From NCBI RefSeq assembly GCF_032854445.1, contig NC_088301.1, positions 2,668,001 through 2,732,000 on the forward strand: 64,000 nucleotides of DNA, read 5' to 3'. Numbering within the stretch: position 1 is the first letter of the stretch; the number at the start of each line of letters is the position of its first letter. A program made the position numbers and the translations under genes. The stretch comes from Liolophura sinensis. Taxonomy: Eukaryota > Mollusca > Polyplacophora > Chitonida > Chitonidae. Positions 11,054-24,681 of this stretch are shown piece after piece. The notes under the pieces are model-generated. The model made no database searches. It was not told the origin of the DNA and was given only the letters and a program-made list of their open reading frames with translations.

Positions 11054-13013
11054 CAGTTTATTGTATATGTAGCAGTGTCGATCCTTTTATTTATATATAG
11101 GGCGTTGATATTATAAAGTATTATTCTCGATAAGGCGTTAATATTGTACAAATTAATGGTATTGCCTCTGTAATTTACACCCATATTGCTTTGACTGGGG
11201 GCTGAGAACTCGTATGCTACCAAGTCACATTGTAATGTACATTCCCACTGTATGCATATGCTTACAAACAAAGGGAAGTAAATGAAAATGTTTCGTGTTT
11301 GACATATAATGTCTGAATCTATCCGCATTATTCTGCTGAAAGGCGAAGAAAACACTATAGCCTCAAGTATATGTCAGGTGAAAAACCATTAAACGCCGTC
11401 CATAAAAATAGTTTGATTTATTTTTTAGAATTTTTAAACTCAATATAGATGGATTTGAAGCTTGAGACTTTCTGGTGGCCCTTTCTGAATAAAATGGGAT
11501 CAGTGACGTCACATCACTTTTTTTTATCATTGAACACAAATGAACTGATAGAATTCATCATTCTAAATGCATATACATATAGATCTATGAATCAACTCAC
11601 CGAAGGGATTTTGAAACGAACAAACCCAACAAGGGATGTAACGTCACTGATATCCTGTTGGTCACTATAGAACACGTTAACATCTGCTGCTTTAAAACCA
11701 TTTTACTCGGTTTGAAAAGTCCTAAAAAAAATACATTAAAACGTTTAAGTGGACAAAGTTTACTGAGCTTTCATCTGATATCTACGGTACTTCATTTTAG
11801 TATAACCTTTAAGTGCAGCGAAATTTCCATTCCAAACCCGGCAGTATTTATAGTATTTTTTTCTGAAACAGAAAGGCTTGTCCCAGAGATACAAACACAT
11901 AACGCAGAGGAAAGCCTTCAGCTCCCGTCTCTGTTGAACATAAATACTTAACCTTGCCCACGGTAAAAATGATACCTCAGCATTTCAGTTAAGGCAGCTA
12001 TGTACATATTAATAAGCTGACAATAGTAGCTTCATACCGGTGGAACAGTTAAATAGTATCAGCGTTGCTGCAGGACTGTAAAGCTGGCTACCAGACAGAT
12101 CATCAAGTCGTTTGTCAATGTCAACTGGAGTTGGATTCGAACCAGAGCCGACCTTATTTGGTCAAAGAATATAGGTCTGTTTTTGTACGCCATATCGTTG
12201 CATCAGAAGATAATGGTTCAATGAAAAATTGATGTGCTTTGAAGCTAGTTTGTGATTGAAGATCATCTATGGGTTATGACAGGGAAATAGTTGAAGATAA
12301 ACATATAGCATAACTGGAGGCTGTATAGGGAAGATGTAGTAACGAACATGTTATCAGGGCTGAGTGAACGGGTATGTAAATGTAGCCCCTGTCAGTCAGT
12401 CTGTGAGTGAAGCATTTATCAGGATCAGATATCTATCTAGAGCTGCCTCATTCACACGTAACACATTATTGACGGAGCGAATATACCGTGACATCATATA
12501 AGTGAGAAGTGAACCACTCCACCGAGTGATAATTGCAGTAACACCAAAGACCCAGCGAGTGCAGCAATAGAGGAAAATTACCCCGAGTCTTTAATTCGAG
12601 CATTGCAGCATTGCAGATGGTGGCATAAACGTCTGAGCTAAATTATGGCGGGTGGCAAACACATATACACGGTCTATATTAGATCATAAAGGTGTACTAT
12701 GTTTCCTTTGAAATATTCCATTTCCGGAAGGGACTATAAACTTAATGCACGAGCTGTTCTGTAGGACTCGACGGGCGCTCACATCCATTTATATAGTTCC
12801 AATTTAAACAGTGCACAATCAAAGTACGAAATCTAAGACACATAGAGACAACCCTTTTGTACAAATTTATAGTTAACACGAGATGCTCAGGCTCTGGCAA
12901 TGTAGAAAACAGTTAAACAGCGCCGAGTCGACAATAATTGGCTCTCTCAGACCAAGCATATCTCATTAATTTAATCACTGTCGCCGCACGAGGTCCGACA
13001 TACCGCTTCGTCT

Positions 13014-13043
13014 TTCGTTAGCCGGGGCTCCTCGGCTAACGAA
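13014..13043. other. Perfect 11-bp hairpin in unit A
   Basis: 'ttcgttagccg', an 8-base spacer, then 'cggctaacgaa'. The aligned sequences of B (near 32,485-32,515) and C (near 58,810-58,850) are not palindromic, so the hairpin formed after the copies split. Confidence 0.8.
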
Positions 13044-13722
13044 GCCCGCGAATTAACCAATTGTGTTTGTCATTCTCACTTATGTACATTTGAGAACAGT
13101 CACCCATGGGCAGATGACCCAGACAAAAATCGCCTGCTTGAATTGAGGAACTTAATACAAGCGTCCTCCGTTGATTTCAGAGGGAAATATCCAACGGCTG
13201 AGACAAATCCTTTAATACTCCTTGCACAACAGAACAAACTGCAAAAACACTCTGCTCTTCACTCCTAGCGATTAATAAACATAAACGTTTTCGACTTTAG
13301 ATAACAATAAAATATTTAATTCTCGTAATTTTGTAACTATCAATGACGGCTGGATGCGACATTCCATGGACGAGAGATTACTGTGTCAGCCTGGCAGGCT
13401 CCAATGTCTCACAGTGGCACAGTCATCGTTCTTGACTCGATCGTCCACTGATATAGTTTCATTCTTTGTTAAAACAGCTTCGTGCCCCAGTTATCAGAGA
13501 GAGCCAATCAAATGGACAAAATGCCTGGGAGACTGAGAAAATCCACACATATGATATTATATGACGTTTGACGTTATGTTATCCGTTTGAAAGCTCTGTC
13601 GGCATGACTCCTAGTGTTTGCCGGACAAGTGAAATGTTAAAATTTAATACTGAACTGAAACTAAGTTTTTCGGAAAATTGGTCAGGCAAATAAGGCAGAT
13701 TTGAAAAAAAAGATAGGTTTGT

Positions 13723-14131
13723 ATGCGTGTTTGTATAACACAAAAGTTAACCTTGAAGACATGCATAGATGTGTGTAGGGCCCATGAGAGTGCTGCTCAT
13801 CAAATCAAAAGCATGGCTTTAACAGAAGAAGTTCAGGCTGTGCGTGATAAAAGTCTAAGGTTACTGCTGGAAAACCTGCAAATAAGCAAAGAGGTTCCAG
13901 ACCAATAAGCTGTTTTTATGTGGAAAACAGCATGAGTTCATTAAGGAAAAGTGTCCAGCTTGGGGTAAGACATGCACCAGATGCCAGAAAACCAACCATT
14001 TTGTTGCAAAATGCCCGAATAAAGGAACTGATAAACAGAAAGTCCAACAGTTAGATACTGATAGTGAATCGTCAGAAGAAGAATTTGTGATGGTTGTGAA
14101 TTCCAAGGAATACTCTTCTCATGTTAAGTCC
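13723..14131 (+). pseudogene. gypsy gag fragment with CCHC zinc knuckle
   Basis: The first frame (13,723-13,908) has the capsid-end feel of gypsy Gag ('TCIDVCRAHESAAHQIKSM'). A frameshift near 13,905 leads into 'EKCPAWGKTC' followed by a CX2CX4HX4C knuckle, 'CTRCQKTNHFVAKC', at about 13,967-14,010, then an acidic 'DTDSESSEEEF' stretch. Gag would coat element RNA in cytoplasmic particles. The copy is broken by the shift and ends at a stop near 14,131. Confidence 0.85.
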
Positions 14132-14214
14132 TGAAGGTATCCGAAGAGAATCTTTGCTCGTATGCTGTTGCAAGCTCAGATAAACTGAACTCCTGGAATG
14201 ATGGTATCTCTACC

Positions 14215-16519
14215 TACAAAAATGTTTTCCGTAGCGATGGGAAACTAGATGGCCTACTCCATTCAGAATTAGACAAGACTGTACCTCCTGTTAAACTACC
14301 CTGTAGAATAGTACCGGCTGCTCTTCAACCGAAATTAAAGGAAGAGGTAGATCTAATGACCCAAAAAGGCATTATAGCTCATGTTTCAGAGCCTACCGTT
14401 TGGATTTCTGCTCTGGTGGTGGTATCAAAGCCCGATGGACGTTTACGATTGTATATCGACCCAAAACCTTTGAACGAGGCTTTGAAGAGGAATCACTACC
14501 CGATTCCAACTATGGATGACCTGCTCCTAGACTTGAGTAAGGCCAGAGTCTTCAGTCATGCAGATGCCAAAAACGGTTTCTAGCATGTACAGCTGAATGA
14601 AGAAAGTAGCCTGCTGACTACCTTTGAAACCCACTGGGGGAGGTATCGCTGGCGGCTCATGCCCTTCGGTATTTCACCTGCCCCCGAGGAATTTCAACGG
14701 CGCATAAATGTGGCCTTGGAAGGACTGAATCGTGTCCGTGCACTACACGACGATGTACTTATCTATGGTGTTGGTGACAATGATGATGAAGCGGACCTGG
14801 ACCACGACAAGAAACTGAGATCCTTCCTCGACAGATGTTCAGAGAAGAACATGAAGTTGAATTCAGACGTTCAAGTTTAAATGCCGTTAATTTCATGGGA
14901 CACACCTTGACATCGTCTCGACTTAAAGTGGATCAGTCTAAGGTTGAGGTACAAACGCATTTTGTTTGGGACGAACCCCTCCATGGTAAATGTCTTCACG
15001 ATGTGAAACAGATGCTCTCAAGTCCACCAGTCCTGAAGTATTTTAATGACAAATGTGCGACTGTGTTGCAATGTGATGCATCCCAGAGTGGACTTGGTGC
15101 CTGTCTGATGCAGGACGGACAACCTGTAGCATATGCTTCTCGTTCACTAACTTCTGCCGAGAAGAAGTATGCTCAGATAGAACGTGAGATGTTCTACGTA
15201 TGGAGAGATTCGAGCAGTATGTATATAGCAAGAAGATGACGATTGAAACAGATCATAAGCCTCTTGAAGCCATCGTCTGTACAAGTCTCCACAGCTCACC
15301 CAAGAGATCGCAACGTAAGTTCTTAAGGCTGCAGAAGTTTGACTACAAAGTTGTCTACAAGAAAGGTAAGGAGATGTTCTTGGCTGACACGTTGAGTCGA
15401 ACGTACTTACCCCATTGTGGACCCATTACAGGTTCAACAGGCCATGTGATGACAATTGACACCCGATCTTTTACAGAGAATGAAATCGAGTCCATAAATA
15501 TGATTGAACATTTGGCTATCTCAGAAAAGAGAGAAAGCCAGATACAGAATGCACCAGAAACAGACCCAACTATGACAGACTTGAAGATTGTGATTCAGCA
15601 GGGCTGGTCAGAGAAAAAAGAGCAACTACCAAACTCTGTCCTGATGTATTTTCCATTTCGGGATGAACTTTCCCCCCAAAATGGCATCGTCTTTAAAGGC
15701 GAAAGGGTGGTCCTTCCCCTGAACTTGTGACCAGAAATTCTCACTCGTCTGCACTCCTGACATATCGGCTTACAAGCGTGCCTCCATACAGCCCGAGAGT
15801 TGGTGTATTGGCCTAATATGACAAAAGAACTAGCCGAACTTGTGCAGCAGTGTGAAGTTTGCAACACTATTCAGCACAGTCAGTCTAAGGAGACACCTAT
15901 CAGTTACGAAATTCCTTCTCGTCCATGGGAAGTGGTTGGATGTGATTTGTTTGAGTTTCAAAACATTGAAAGCTCAGTTTGCCAGACATAATTTCCAAAT
16001 GATTTCTGATAATGGCCCTCCTTTCAACTCATCTCACTTCAGAAGGTTCACAAGTACTTATGACAATGACCATGTAACATCCTCTCCTCGTTACCCCTAG
16101 TCGAATGGAAAGGCTGAAAGTGCAGTGAAAACATTGAGAAATGTTTGATGGAGAAATGTCTTACTGCTAAATGCGGCCCGTTCCTAGCTTTGCTTGAAAT
16201 GAGGAATGTACCAACAGAAGGCGCAGGTAGTTCTCCTGTCCAAAGACTGTTTGGTCGTCGTACGATAACACTGTTACCATCTTCAGCTAAGTTACTGAAA
16301 CCAGAGACTGTTAAGAGTGTGCCAGAGAAGCTAGCTGATAGGAAAGCTGGTAGTGATGAGTTTATTCCAGTACATTCTTCAGACAAAGCACCTGACAAGG
16401 ACATTGACCCACTTTTGTCACAACGTGCTTACTCCCCTGTACAAAATCAACCCGTAGTACGAACTTCACAGGATAGAGTAGTCAGACGACCAGGTAGATT
16501 TGCTGATTATGATACATAA
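14215..16519 (+). pseudogene. gypsy pol: reverse transcriptase, RNase H, integrase (dead)
   Basis: Reverse transcriptase: 'VSKPDGRLRLYIDPKPLNEA', 'VFSHADAKNGF', then an in-frame TAG at 14,581, 'RYRWRLMPFGISPAPEEFQR', and the catalytic box as 'HDDVLIYG'. A frameshift at ~14,870 and a deletion after 'LKVDQSKVE' remove the thumb. RNase H: 'VLQCDASQSGLGACL', 'YAQIEREM' and, after another shift, 'ETDHKPLEAI' and 'ADTLSR', so D, E and D survive in pieces. Integrase: the HHCC region, split by TGA at 15,728 and 15,760, ends '...CEVCNTI'; then 'GCDLFEF', a deletion, 'ISDNGPPFNSSHF' and 'SNGKAESAVKTLRN' after a TAG. The tail ends at TAA 16,517-16,519. It closely resembles K02A2.6-type gypsy polyproteins. 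At least four internal stops and three shifts mean no function. Confidence 0.92.
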
Positions 16520-19500
16520 ATTACAATAATGTCTCCCCCTACTTTGATGCTGTATTTCTCCATTATCCTTTTGTGAAACCCTTGCAAACTTTAGACATTC
16601 ACTTAATGGCATGATTTTGTTAATACACTGGCCAGTTTTCAAGGTCACAGCGTGAGTAGTCTGTACACAGGGTTAAAATGCAAACATATCCTCCTAAACA
16701 CAAGTTCCGGTGACCCACATTGCATCACCTTTCAGGTGTCATGAGTTGAGAGCGCGCTGCACCTGTGTGCACGCGTCAATCAAGTGTCGTCTGGAAAAAT
16801 TGTCTGGCTCTAGTGTCAGAGAAACCCTTCTGCCAGATAGGTACAAGTTTTGCTGAATCAAGATGATTCTTGACGGACAAGGAATTGATCACCTTTTCAA
16901 GTAAAACAAGGTACAACATCATTTGAAACATGTATTTTTGAAGCTGACATAAGAGGGTTTCGGAGATATTGGGTGTCAAAAGTACGGCCTATTTTTTATG
17001 CCCACCCGATATATCACTGACTGATCGTGTATATACTTTATTAAGAAAGGCGCACACCAGACGTGACAAATCCAATGCTGTAAGCAGATTAACCTTTCGT
17101 GTATTAATTGTCAACTTTCTTGGCTTTGCTTCGTTGTAATTTCCGCTGCGATAGTAAATATCTATGGCGTCTGATATCTTATGTCAAGTGTGCAATGTGT
17201 CATACTGTGCGAAACTAACGAAAACTTCGAGCTTCCAGTTACTCGTCTATGAGGGCGCATGCGTGACAAAAAATGACACTGCAAAACGGTAGGGGAGGTG
17301 AGGGAGGAGGAGTTGCGGGTGGAAGTGGGGATTTTTCTCTGTTCAAAACCAGAGGTGAGGACATCTTTCCAAACTTTTTATAAACAAGTTATTTTCAGAG
17401 AGATAAATCAAGAAAAATATGCAAGTAGGCAGAATTTATAACAGGCAGATCGTTAAAATTAGTTAAACATGGGACTCGATACTGAGGATTGTGTGCGCTA
17501 TAAATGTTTTTGCCTACACTGGTGTTGCACTTTCACTTTCAAGTTTTGGCCTTTTTCCAAATGAATTTAAATCGGGAAAGTCTAATTTAGATCTCCTTTC
17601 TATGCAAAGAACGCACAGAAAAGTTGATGAAATATTCTTTACCGATGAAGTGTGAATGGTGTGTTGTGCCGCAGCATCTGCAGATAATTAGTTTCCCGTT
17701 GATGGCCACGTTGCCAGCAACCTGCTATAGGTACACGTATGACTAGAACATGCTGTCTCTCGGGTAAGGGTATGTGACTTGTTGTTTAGTCATTTATTAT
17801 CATTATCATTTATTTATCATGAGTGTCGTTTTTATTTTGCTATATGAACGCATATATAAACAGTTATTATGCCACAAACCCATAAATAAAGAATATAGCT
17901 ACTGCGTGCAGGAAAACAGTTTAGTTAATTAAATGATAACGAAAAATGACAAAACGCTGCGGGCCTAAAATGCCTGAAAGCTGTTCAAGCCAAAAATGGT
18001 GATGAATGAGAAAGTTTGGTAATTACAGGATTTGTGATTTTATAACTTCGACTGCTATTTTTAATTTTTTGTATGGAACCGTTTTTATATAAAGTAGATT
18101 TTTTTCAATTACTACACTTTATTTACAATATACTTTAGATATTAGATACGATAAAGATCAGACCTTCATTATTAAGTGACAACTTATTTACTCAGTTAAT
18201 CAGGTGTGATTACAAATGGCGAGTTTTTTTATCATATACTCAGAAGTCTGAAATTGTCTAAACCCTAACTAGTATACCAGGTCTAAAATACGTCTGTCTG
18301 TCTTTGGCTCAAATTTACTGTCTAATTAGACACAAACCCAACTTTTCCAAGAACTTCTAACGAACATCATAAGCTTATAAATGAAGACAAAAACCGCTGC
18401 GAGCTTCTTGTGAAACCACAGTGGGAATCGGTAAGTATTCTTTAAACACGTGTATTCTGCATTCTCAACAACACAAAAGTCTGGAGATGAAAACATTCAA
18501 CTGACACATGTCGCGAACGAGTTTCAAGAAGGTAGTACTTTTCTTGCTGGGCGGACTGCCTCAGATGTGTCATTGAACTGCGTGCGTTAATACAAAATTG
18601 CGATTAACATCACTGCGCTTTTTTTTACCCAATTCTGCTTAAACCATGATGCTAGAAGGAGTGTAAATTGCTTCCATTTATACTTTTACGTGAACAGTTA
18701 GAATAAAAGCCTGATTCAGATAAACTGACAAGAAGCCGTATTTCACCCCTTAAATATGTCCATTTGCCAGCTATCACACAACCGTCGCTTCTCTGGTTTT
18801 ACTCTCTATGCTGTAGTCTTTAATTATATTTAGACATTATTCCAACAAGAATAATTTGAATGGCTTTTAACTTCTAGAACAGAAATGATGTCTAATGCGT
18901 TCTTCTGTTTTATTTCTTTAATGTAGAGGAATTCACAAGCTAGTCTTGAAAATTCCAGTTGCTCACATTCTTAGATGAAGACATTTTACATTGGATGTAT
19001 TACACTAATTGCAAACACGTTTATTTCATTGCGTGTGCTCTGGTTAATTTTTTCTAAATGAAAAACTCAACATCCAATGCTCCAATACACAAATACCTAT
19101 CAGCAACCCGCCCTCCAGCAGTTAATGTTGACACTGTACTGTTTGCTGGTGAAATTCCCGAGAAGTATTAAACCGGACTTGATGAGTACGGTTTTAACAG
19201 CTCTCCTTTGCGCACCAGGAATTTGGGGAGTGAATTGCTCCTTTTAATCATCGTAAAGCCCACTACCATTGGCAAATAATCCAGATAATCTCCAATAAAA
19301 GACCACTTCACTGTAGGAGCTTTAAAGGGCTCCCCTATAAAAGCTCACTCAAAGAAATAAAAAACCGCTTCCTTCTGGACAAATTGTCGTCCTGTTTACT
19401 CGACTGCATGAGAAATGGTAAGGAAACGGTGAAAAAAACCCACAATCTTCTGATTTGGTTATGTTTGCAGAAATGACATGGGTCGACGATGGATAGAAGG

Positions 19501-20084
19501 GGGCATTTATACGTCGTTCGTGAAACTACATGTACAAAGACATGCGCTGAAGAGGATGAGGAGATTACAAGTCGTCAAAAGAGTTTCAGCATGTTCATTA
19601 TTATTTCATGAACATGCTGCTGTAGAAGTCTATCGCTTTGTGATAAAACAACATGCAGTCACTGACTTCCACTGTTTTACCGACCTACAAAATTCAACAC
19701 GTTTTCATGATCTGTGTATTATTCATAGGTATATGTATAAATATGATCAAAGCAAAGAAATGTTAAAGTCAACTCTCTGTTACCCGAAAATGGGAGGATA
19801 CATGAGAAGTTTAATGTTGGTTTTTTTTTTCATTTCATTTCAGGTTTTAAGCTCAACTGTTTAATAAGTCGGACTACAGATGGTCATTTTTTTAACATAG
19901 AAATTGTCCATATGTAGTCCGCCTATCAGACATTCCGCAATAACCGTTCTAAATCGTTGATTTAACTGACCTGTTTCAGCTTTTCTCTCCTCCAACTGTG
20001 AAGGTTTTTAGACACATTCACAGGTTACTTTTAGGCGTAAAGTAGTTCTGACTTCAACGTGGTGCTTTGTGACTCAAATCAACT

Positions 20085-20220
20085 GTAACGCTGATAAAAA
20101 TCTATCCAGCGCGATATTTGGGTCTGGCAATATGCAACACTCGTCAGCTCTCATTACGGATCACGTGACTCGGTTTCTACGCTGGACTCGGCGTTCGTTC
20201 CAAAATTAAGACATATAGAA
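20085..20220. promoter_or_regulatory. Conserved non-coding block shared by units A and C
   Basis: A 20,085-20,220 matches C 54,345-54,210 (minus) unusually well, including 'ctcgtcagctctc' and 'cgttccaaaattaagA'-type words. It contains an E-box 'cacgtg' in A ('catgtg' in C). The role is inference only; a promoter or enhancer of the ancestral unit is one possibility. Confidence 0.3.
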
Positions 20221-20876
20221 CTGTATAATTTTTGTCTTTCGCGCTGTCTGTTACACCTCAGACCAACTGTGTGTTTTTGTGTACTGTGTTGTGTATACTG
20301 TACACATAATACTGTTTCACAAGGCCAAACGCAGCGAGACGTCTGTTGTCAGATAAGCGTTACTGTGCGTAGGCTGTGTTAAGAATGCTGGACTTCAGGC
20401 ATGTTAATTGCTGTTCATGGGTGATGCACCGGGAAACTCACTGATTTCTGGATTTATCGCAACAACTGTCCAGATCAGATTTCCCCAATGTGACACTTTG
20501 ATTTCTGATCAATTTCACGACCTATCACCCAGGAGAATTTTTTTCGTAGACAAGATATTGTTATTCATACATTATCGATTCCAATGTATTCACGCAACGA
20601 AGGTTTGGGTTGCCGGGATTTTTTGTTATTTTGTTTGTACTATATAGTTGCTTTAAGCCATGTGATAAACATCAGCATATTAGTACATTTATAGAATAAT
20701 GTTAGCCTTTGATAAACAGTGCACATCAAGAAGGAAAGAGAGCAAAATAATATCTACTTTTTCTTGAATTCGTTTAGTTACGTTTAATTTCTCTACGTGT
20801 GGCAGTAATATATTAGCTAGTGTTTCACAAAATAACTTTCAACTAATGCGCCGTTCAACAAGATACGGTGGATTGA

Positions 20877-21214
20877 GTGAATGAGTGAGTGCTTGGGGTT
20901 TAACGTCGTGCTCAACAATTTTTCAGTCATTTGACGACGAAGGAATCCTTAGGGTGTGTGTAATGTACCTCCTTGTTGCACGACGGATTTCCACCGCTCT
21001 TTCATCTAGTGCTGCTTCACTGAGACGACTTACCTAAGGCAAGTAAACCGCACCGCCCGAGCCATTATACTGATACGGGTCAAGAAGTCGTTGCATTATC
21101 CCCTTCATGCTGAACGCCAAGCGAGGAAGTTATAACTTCCTCTTTTAAAGTCTTAGGTATGACTCGACCCAGGATTGATCCTGGATCTACCACTTTTGAA
21201 GCGGGTGCTCTTCC
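20877..21214 (-). mobile_element. SINE family 1, nearly full copy with target duplication
   Basis: On the minus strand it has a truncated tRNA-like head (near 21,180-21,214), a body including 'gtatcagtataatggctcgg' and a CACT-rich tail at 20,877-20,890. The flanks are a 14-bp target duplication, 'atacggtggattga' (20,863-20,876) and 'atacggcggattga' (21,215-21,228). Unit C has the same target site occupied by a different SINE (51,848-52,100). Confidence 0.92.
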
Positions 21215-24200
21215 ATACGGCGGATTGAAGATATCTCGCCAAGATACCATTGATTCAAATTCACTCTTTTTCTGGGACTTCTCCTCATCGGTGAAACTGG
21301 AGAGTATCAGGGAACTCGAGAACCATTGTAATGGCCGAAATGCCTTTTTTATGTTTGTTAAAGTGACGTGTTGTGTTTTGCTTTAGTGCATGCTATTTCA
21401 CGTATCCTCAGTTAGCTGGCTAAGGGAGGCTATCTCCTTAGGTGTCGCTTGCGTCTGTTTGAACGTGGGAATGTTAGACACAAACATGGCGAATCCCTAA
21501 CTCAGACAGCGTGAAAACGGAAGAACGTAATGAAGCCCCCAAAACGGTATGCAGTTTATTATTGTCTTAATGGAACATGCAAATATTTACATGTGCATTT
21601 CTGTGTACAAGTCGCATGTATTTTGTGTCAATGAGCGGCGTAACTTTCCTGGGTTAAAGTATATAGTTTTCTTCGTTGATACGGCTCGCTCTCGCCTAAC
21701 TGTGCACTGCATTTCCGCCTTGCTGGCTTTGTTTAACCCCGAGTTGTTCCACTTTATGCGAGGTACATTTGAGTGTGATAAAAACAGCGTTAAACGTGCG
21801 CAGTGAAGTGCGAATATTCTCGAGCCATTCTGTCAATATCCTTTCTTCGTTTTTACTTTATCTGTTTTGGTTTAATTTATGTAACTGATCATGTATGTGA
21901 ATAACATATAAGTACTTGCGCAAATTCTACTGTTTCTTGTTTGTCATAACGGAGAATGTGTGATGTAAAGCTGACATGTAAAATGTTGTCGTTTATTTTG
22001 TTTACAATCACATACTGAAAGTATCACATACTGACTGTATCACGTACTAAACGCCGAGCATTGACGGACAGAATGTAGCCCAAAATTATATCAGTACATG
22101 CCAAGAAATCGAACTACGTGCATTGAGTTCTTTATTACCAACCCTTACAACCATTCATTAGAGTTTGTGCGTGAAGGAAAGGAACAGCCTGTATTTATTC
22201 TGGATTAAATACTGGAGATAACACCAAAAAACTGTTACAGTTTGACCACTTAGCAAATTGACGCCGCTAAGGAAACCCAGCGAAGGCTCAAAACAGTGGG
22301 TCAAGAAAAACGAAAGAGCTTCCATTTGAAGAAATCAATGAATAGGTCCATATTTGTTAATGCTCACAGTCACTGTAGCCAGTTGCGCAGGAGCGAAAGT
22401 ATTTCTCCTCAAGGCTCTTATCCGGAATAAGTTTTACCAACACCTGCTTAATTCTGATTACGGTTGATTGTTTTTCTTGTGCCTCGTGAAATCACGAAAG
22501 GGCTCTGATTGATAACATGTCATCACGAATTCGGCATTTTGCACATTTTTTACCTGCAAGGTAACCTAGACATTCCATTTAAACAGGGCGTTTACGTTTG
22601 TCTGAAGTCTGTCTATGTACAACTCATTAAACAGATATCACAAATTCTTGGGGAAAAAGTATTCATCTTCCACTTAGAAATGGCGCATTAATAAAAAAAC
22701 GAAAAGCTGGGAACAAATGACTGGAATAAAATTAAGGTTTTGTTCAGGAAAAGCATCTTTTCAAAACCTCTAAAAGTATATCAGAATAAAATTATCGGGC
22801 ATTCATATATACTTACGTGCTGCTGACCTTTACGATATAAAGAAAAATGACCTTTACATGTATATACAATGTAAGTGAGGCTTTCAGTGAGCGTGCGCCG
22901 TAAAATATAGTACTGGAACTGTCTTTCCTGCATACAAGATTACTTATTGCCTTTTATCTGGGTAACACCTCCTAGCAAAGTTTATTTCATCCTCTTTCAT
23001 CGTTTCAGTCTTCGTTCACTTTTATGTATTAAACGAGGATAAACTTACTTCTAGTAAACCTACTTGTGCCAGTATTGTTAATATTTTTGTCAATGTTTTA
23101 CGTTCAATGCTTGCAATCTCTGGCAGCGAATTACGGAATATAAAGGAAATTAAGGGATTTTACGCCAAGGTTTATCTGAACAATTTTATATTGTTACAAA
23201 CACAGGAAGTAATATTTCGGTTTTCATATGAAAACTGGTGATGGGCGGAATAAATGTGCCCATAACCAGCTACATTACAATACAACTTCACTGAAGCCAC
23301 GCACAGTTGATATCCAACGCTAGAGCGCATGTCATCATATCACACAACACGAAGACAGCCAGTTGAGCTATGGTATAACAGTGATCAATGCTTCTAGTGA
23401 ACACTAAACACCTTCGACAGTGTTGTGGAAACAGGACTGTCAATACATCAGATATAGCCTCTAACACAGATACGGCCACATTATGCAGAGCTCCTATGGG
23501 TGCTCCCAGGCAGAGCTCCTATGGGTGCTATATGCTGAAGTCAGCTTGTCGGGGATAATATAAAGTGATGACCGTATAGTGGATTTTCCTTTGAGTTATT
23601 GGAGCTGTGGAATACAGCCAGAGTTAAGGTCGTGTCCATGTGTACTAAGCTGGTAGAGATATACACGGCCAGTCGGATCTGAATTAATCAAGTCTATCTG
23701 AATCTTTTGGTGCTCCCAACTGAGCGGAGGGGGGTAATACAGGAATAATTGTCGGATGCCTCTGGAAACTGACGCCACGTTGTCGCTTTATGTAGCGACA
23801 ACGCTAACACCTCTCTTTAGGGATCATTTGACCACAGGGACAAAATACAAAATATTTTTAGAGCGTAGTGATAGTGAAGCGATATACAGTGGATATGAGT
23901 GATAGGGCGACGTGTGTATAGTGTGTACGTGTACCTTATAGATGAGATATTAGAGAGTACCATGCGGGTTCTTGTGCATAAGTCATGGAGAAAACTATAA
24001 CGACTTCTTAAAATATGTTTTCAAAACAGGATTTTGGAATATGGTTTTCTTCAAATTGAGTTTTTATGGAATCGTGTCGTGTGGAAAAAGTCCTTTCTCA
24101 ACAACACAATTCTAATAACCAATTAGGAGGCGATTTTTCTTAGAGATCTCCATTACAACATTCATAGATATAACTTAGAGTTTTTCTTTAGCATCTGAAG

Positions 24201-24395
24201 AATTTAAAATTACCGAAAAAAGGTGTCTTTTGTAAGTTGGCATTTAATTCAAGAAGCATATGAGGAAAAAAAATGGCTATGTCTTATAACGAAAACTTTC
24301 CACACTTGTGCCATGTTTTGCGCAAACGAGAATTTCACAGATCGGATGCTTAAGTTTTCCGAGAAAATTTAACGAACAAGTCTTTCTATTCTAAG

Positions 24396-24681
24396 CGTGA
24401 GTGAGTGCTTGGCGTTTAACGTCGTACTTAACAATTTTTCAGTCATATGACGACGAAGGAATCCTTAGAGAGAATGTAATGTGCCTCCTTGTTGCAGGGC
24501 GGATTTCCACCGCTCTTTTATCTAGTGCCGCTTCACTGAGACGACTTACCCAAGGCAGGTAAGCAGCCCCGAGCCATTATACTGATACGGGTCAAGCAGC
24601 CGTTGCACTATCCACTTTATGCTGAACACTAAGCGAGGAAGTTACAACTTCCTCTTTTAAGGTCTTAGGTGTGACGCGTCC
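24396..24681 (-). mobile_element. SINE family 1 copy in unit A
   Basis: Same family as 20,877-21,214, with the head truncated after 'gaagttacaacttcctcttt'. It is bracketed by 'attctaag' at 24,388-24,395 and 24,682-24,689. Unit B shows the uninterrupted site ('ccattctataaagaagag', near 44,252), which confirms insertion after the A/B split. Confidence 0.9.

Larger units (their letters stand above)
13723..16519 (+). mobile_element. Decayed Ty3/gypsy retrotransposon, internal region
   Basis: Gag and pol fragments lie in the usual order: gag, zinc knuckle, reverse transcriptase, RNase H, integrase and C-terminal tail. The element interrupts unit A; C (58,560-58,300) continues across the homologous place without it, so insertion followed the duplication. 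No flanking long terminal repeats could be recognised by eye, so either they are lost or my limits are too narrow. The protease region and part of the reverse transcriptase thumb are deleted. Confidence 0.9.

Noticed and set aside
19478-19864. 128-codon plus-strand open frame in unit A
   Set aside because: The homologous stretches in B and C have stops and shifts in that frame; it is likely chance.
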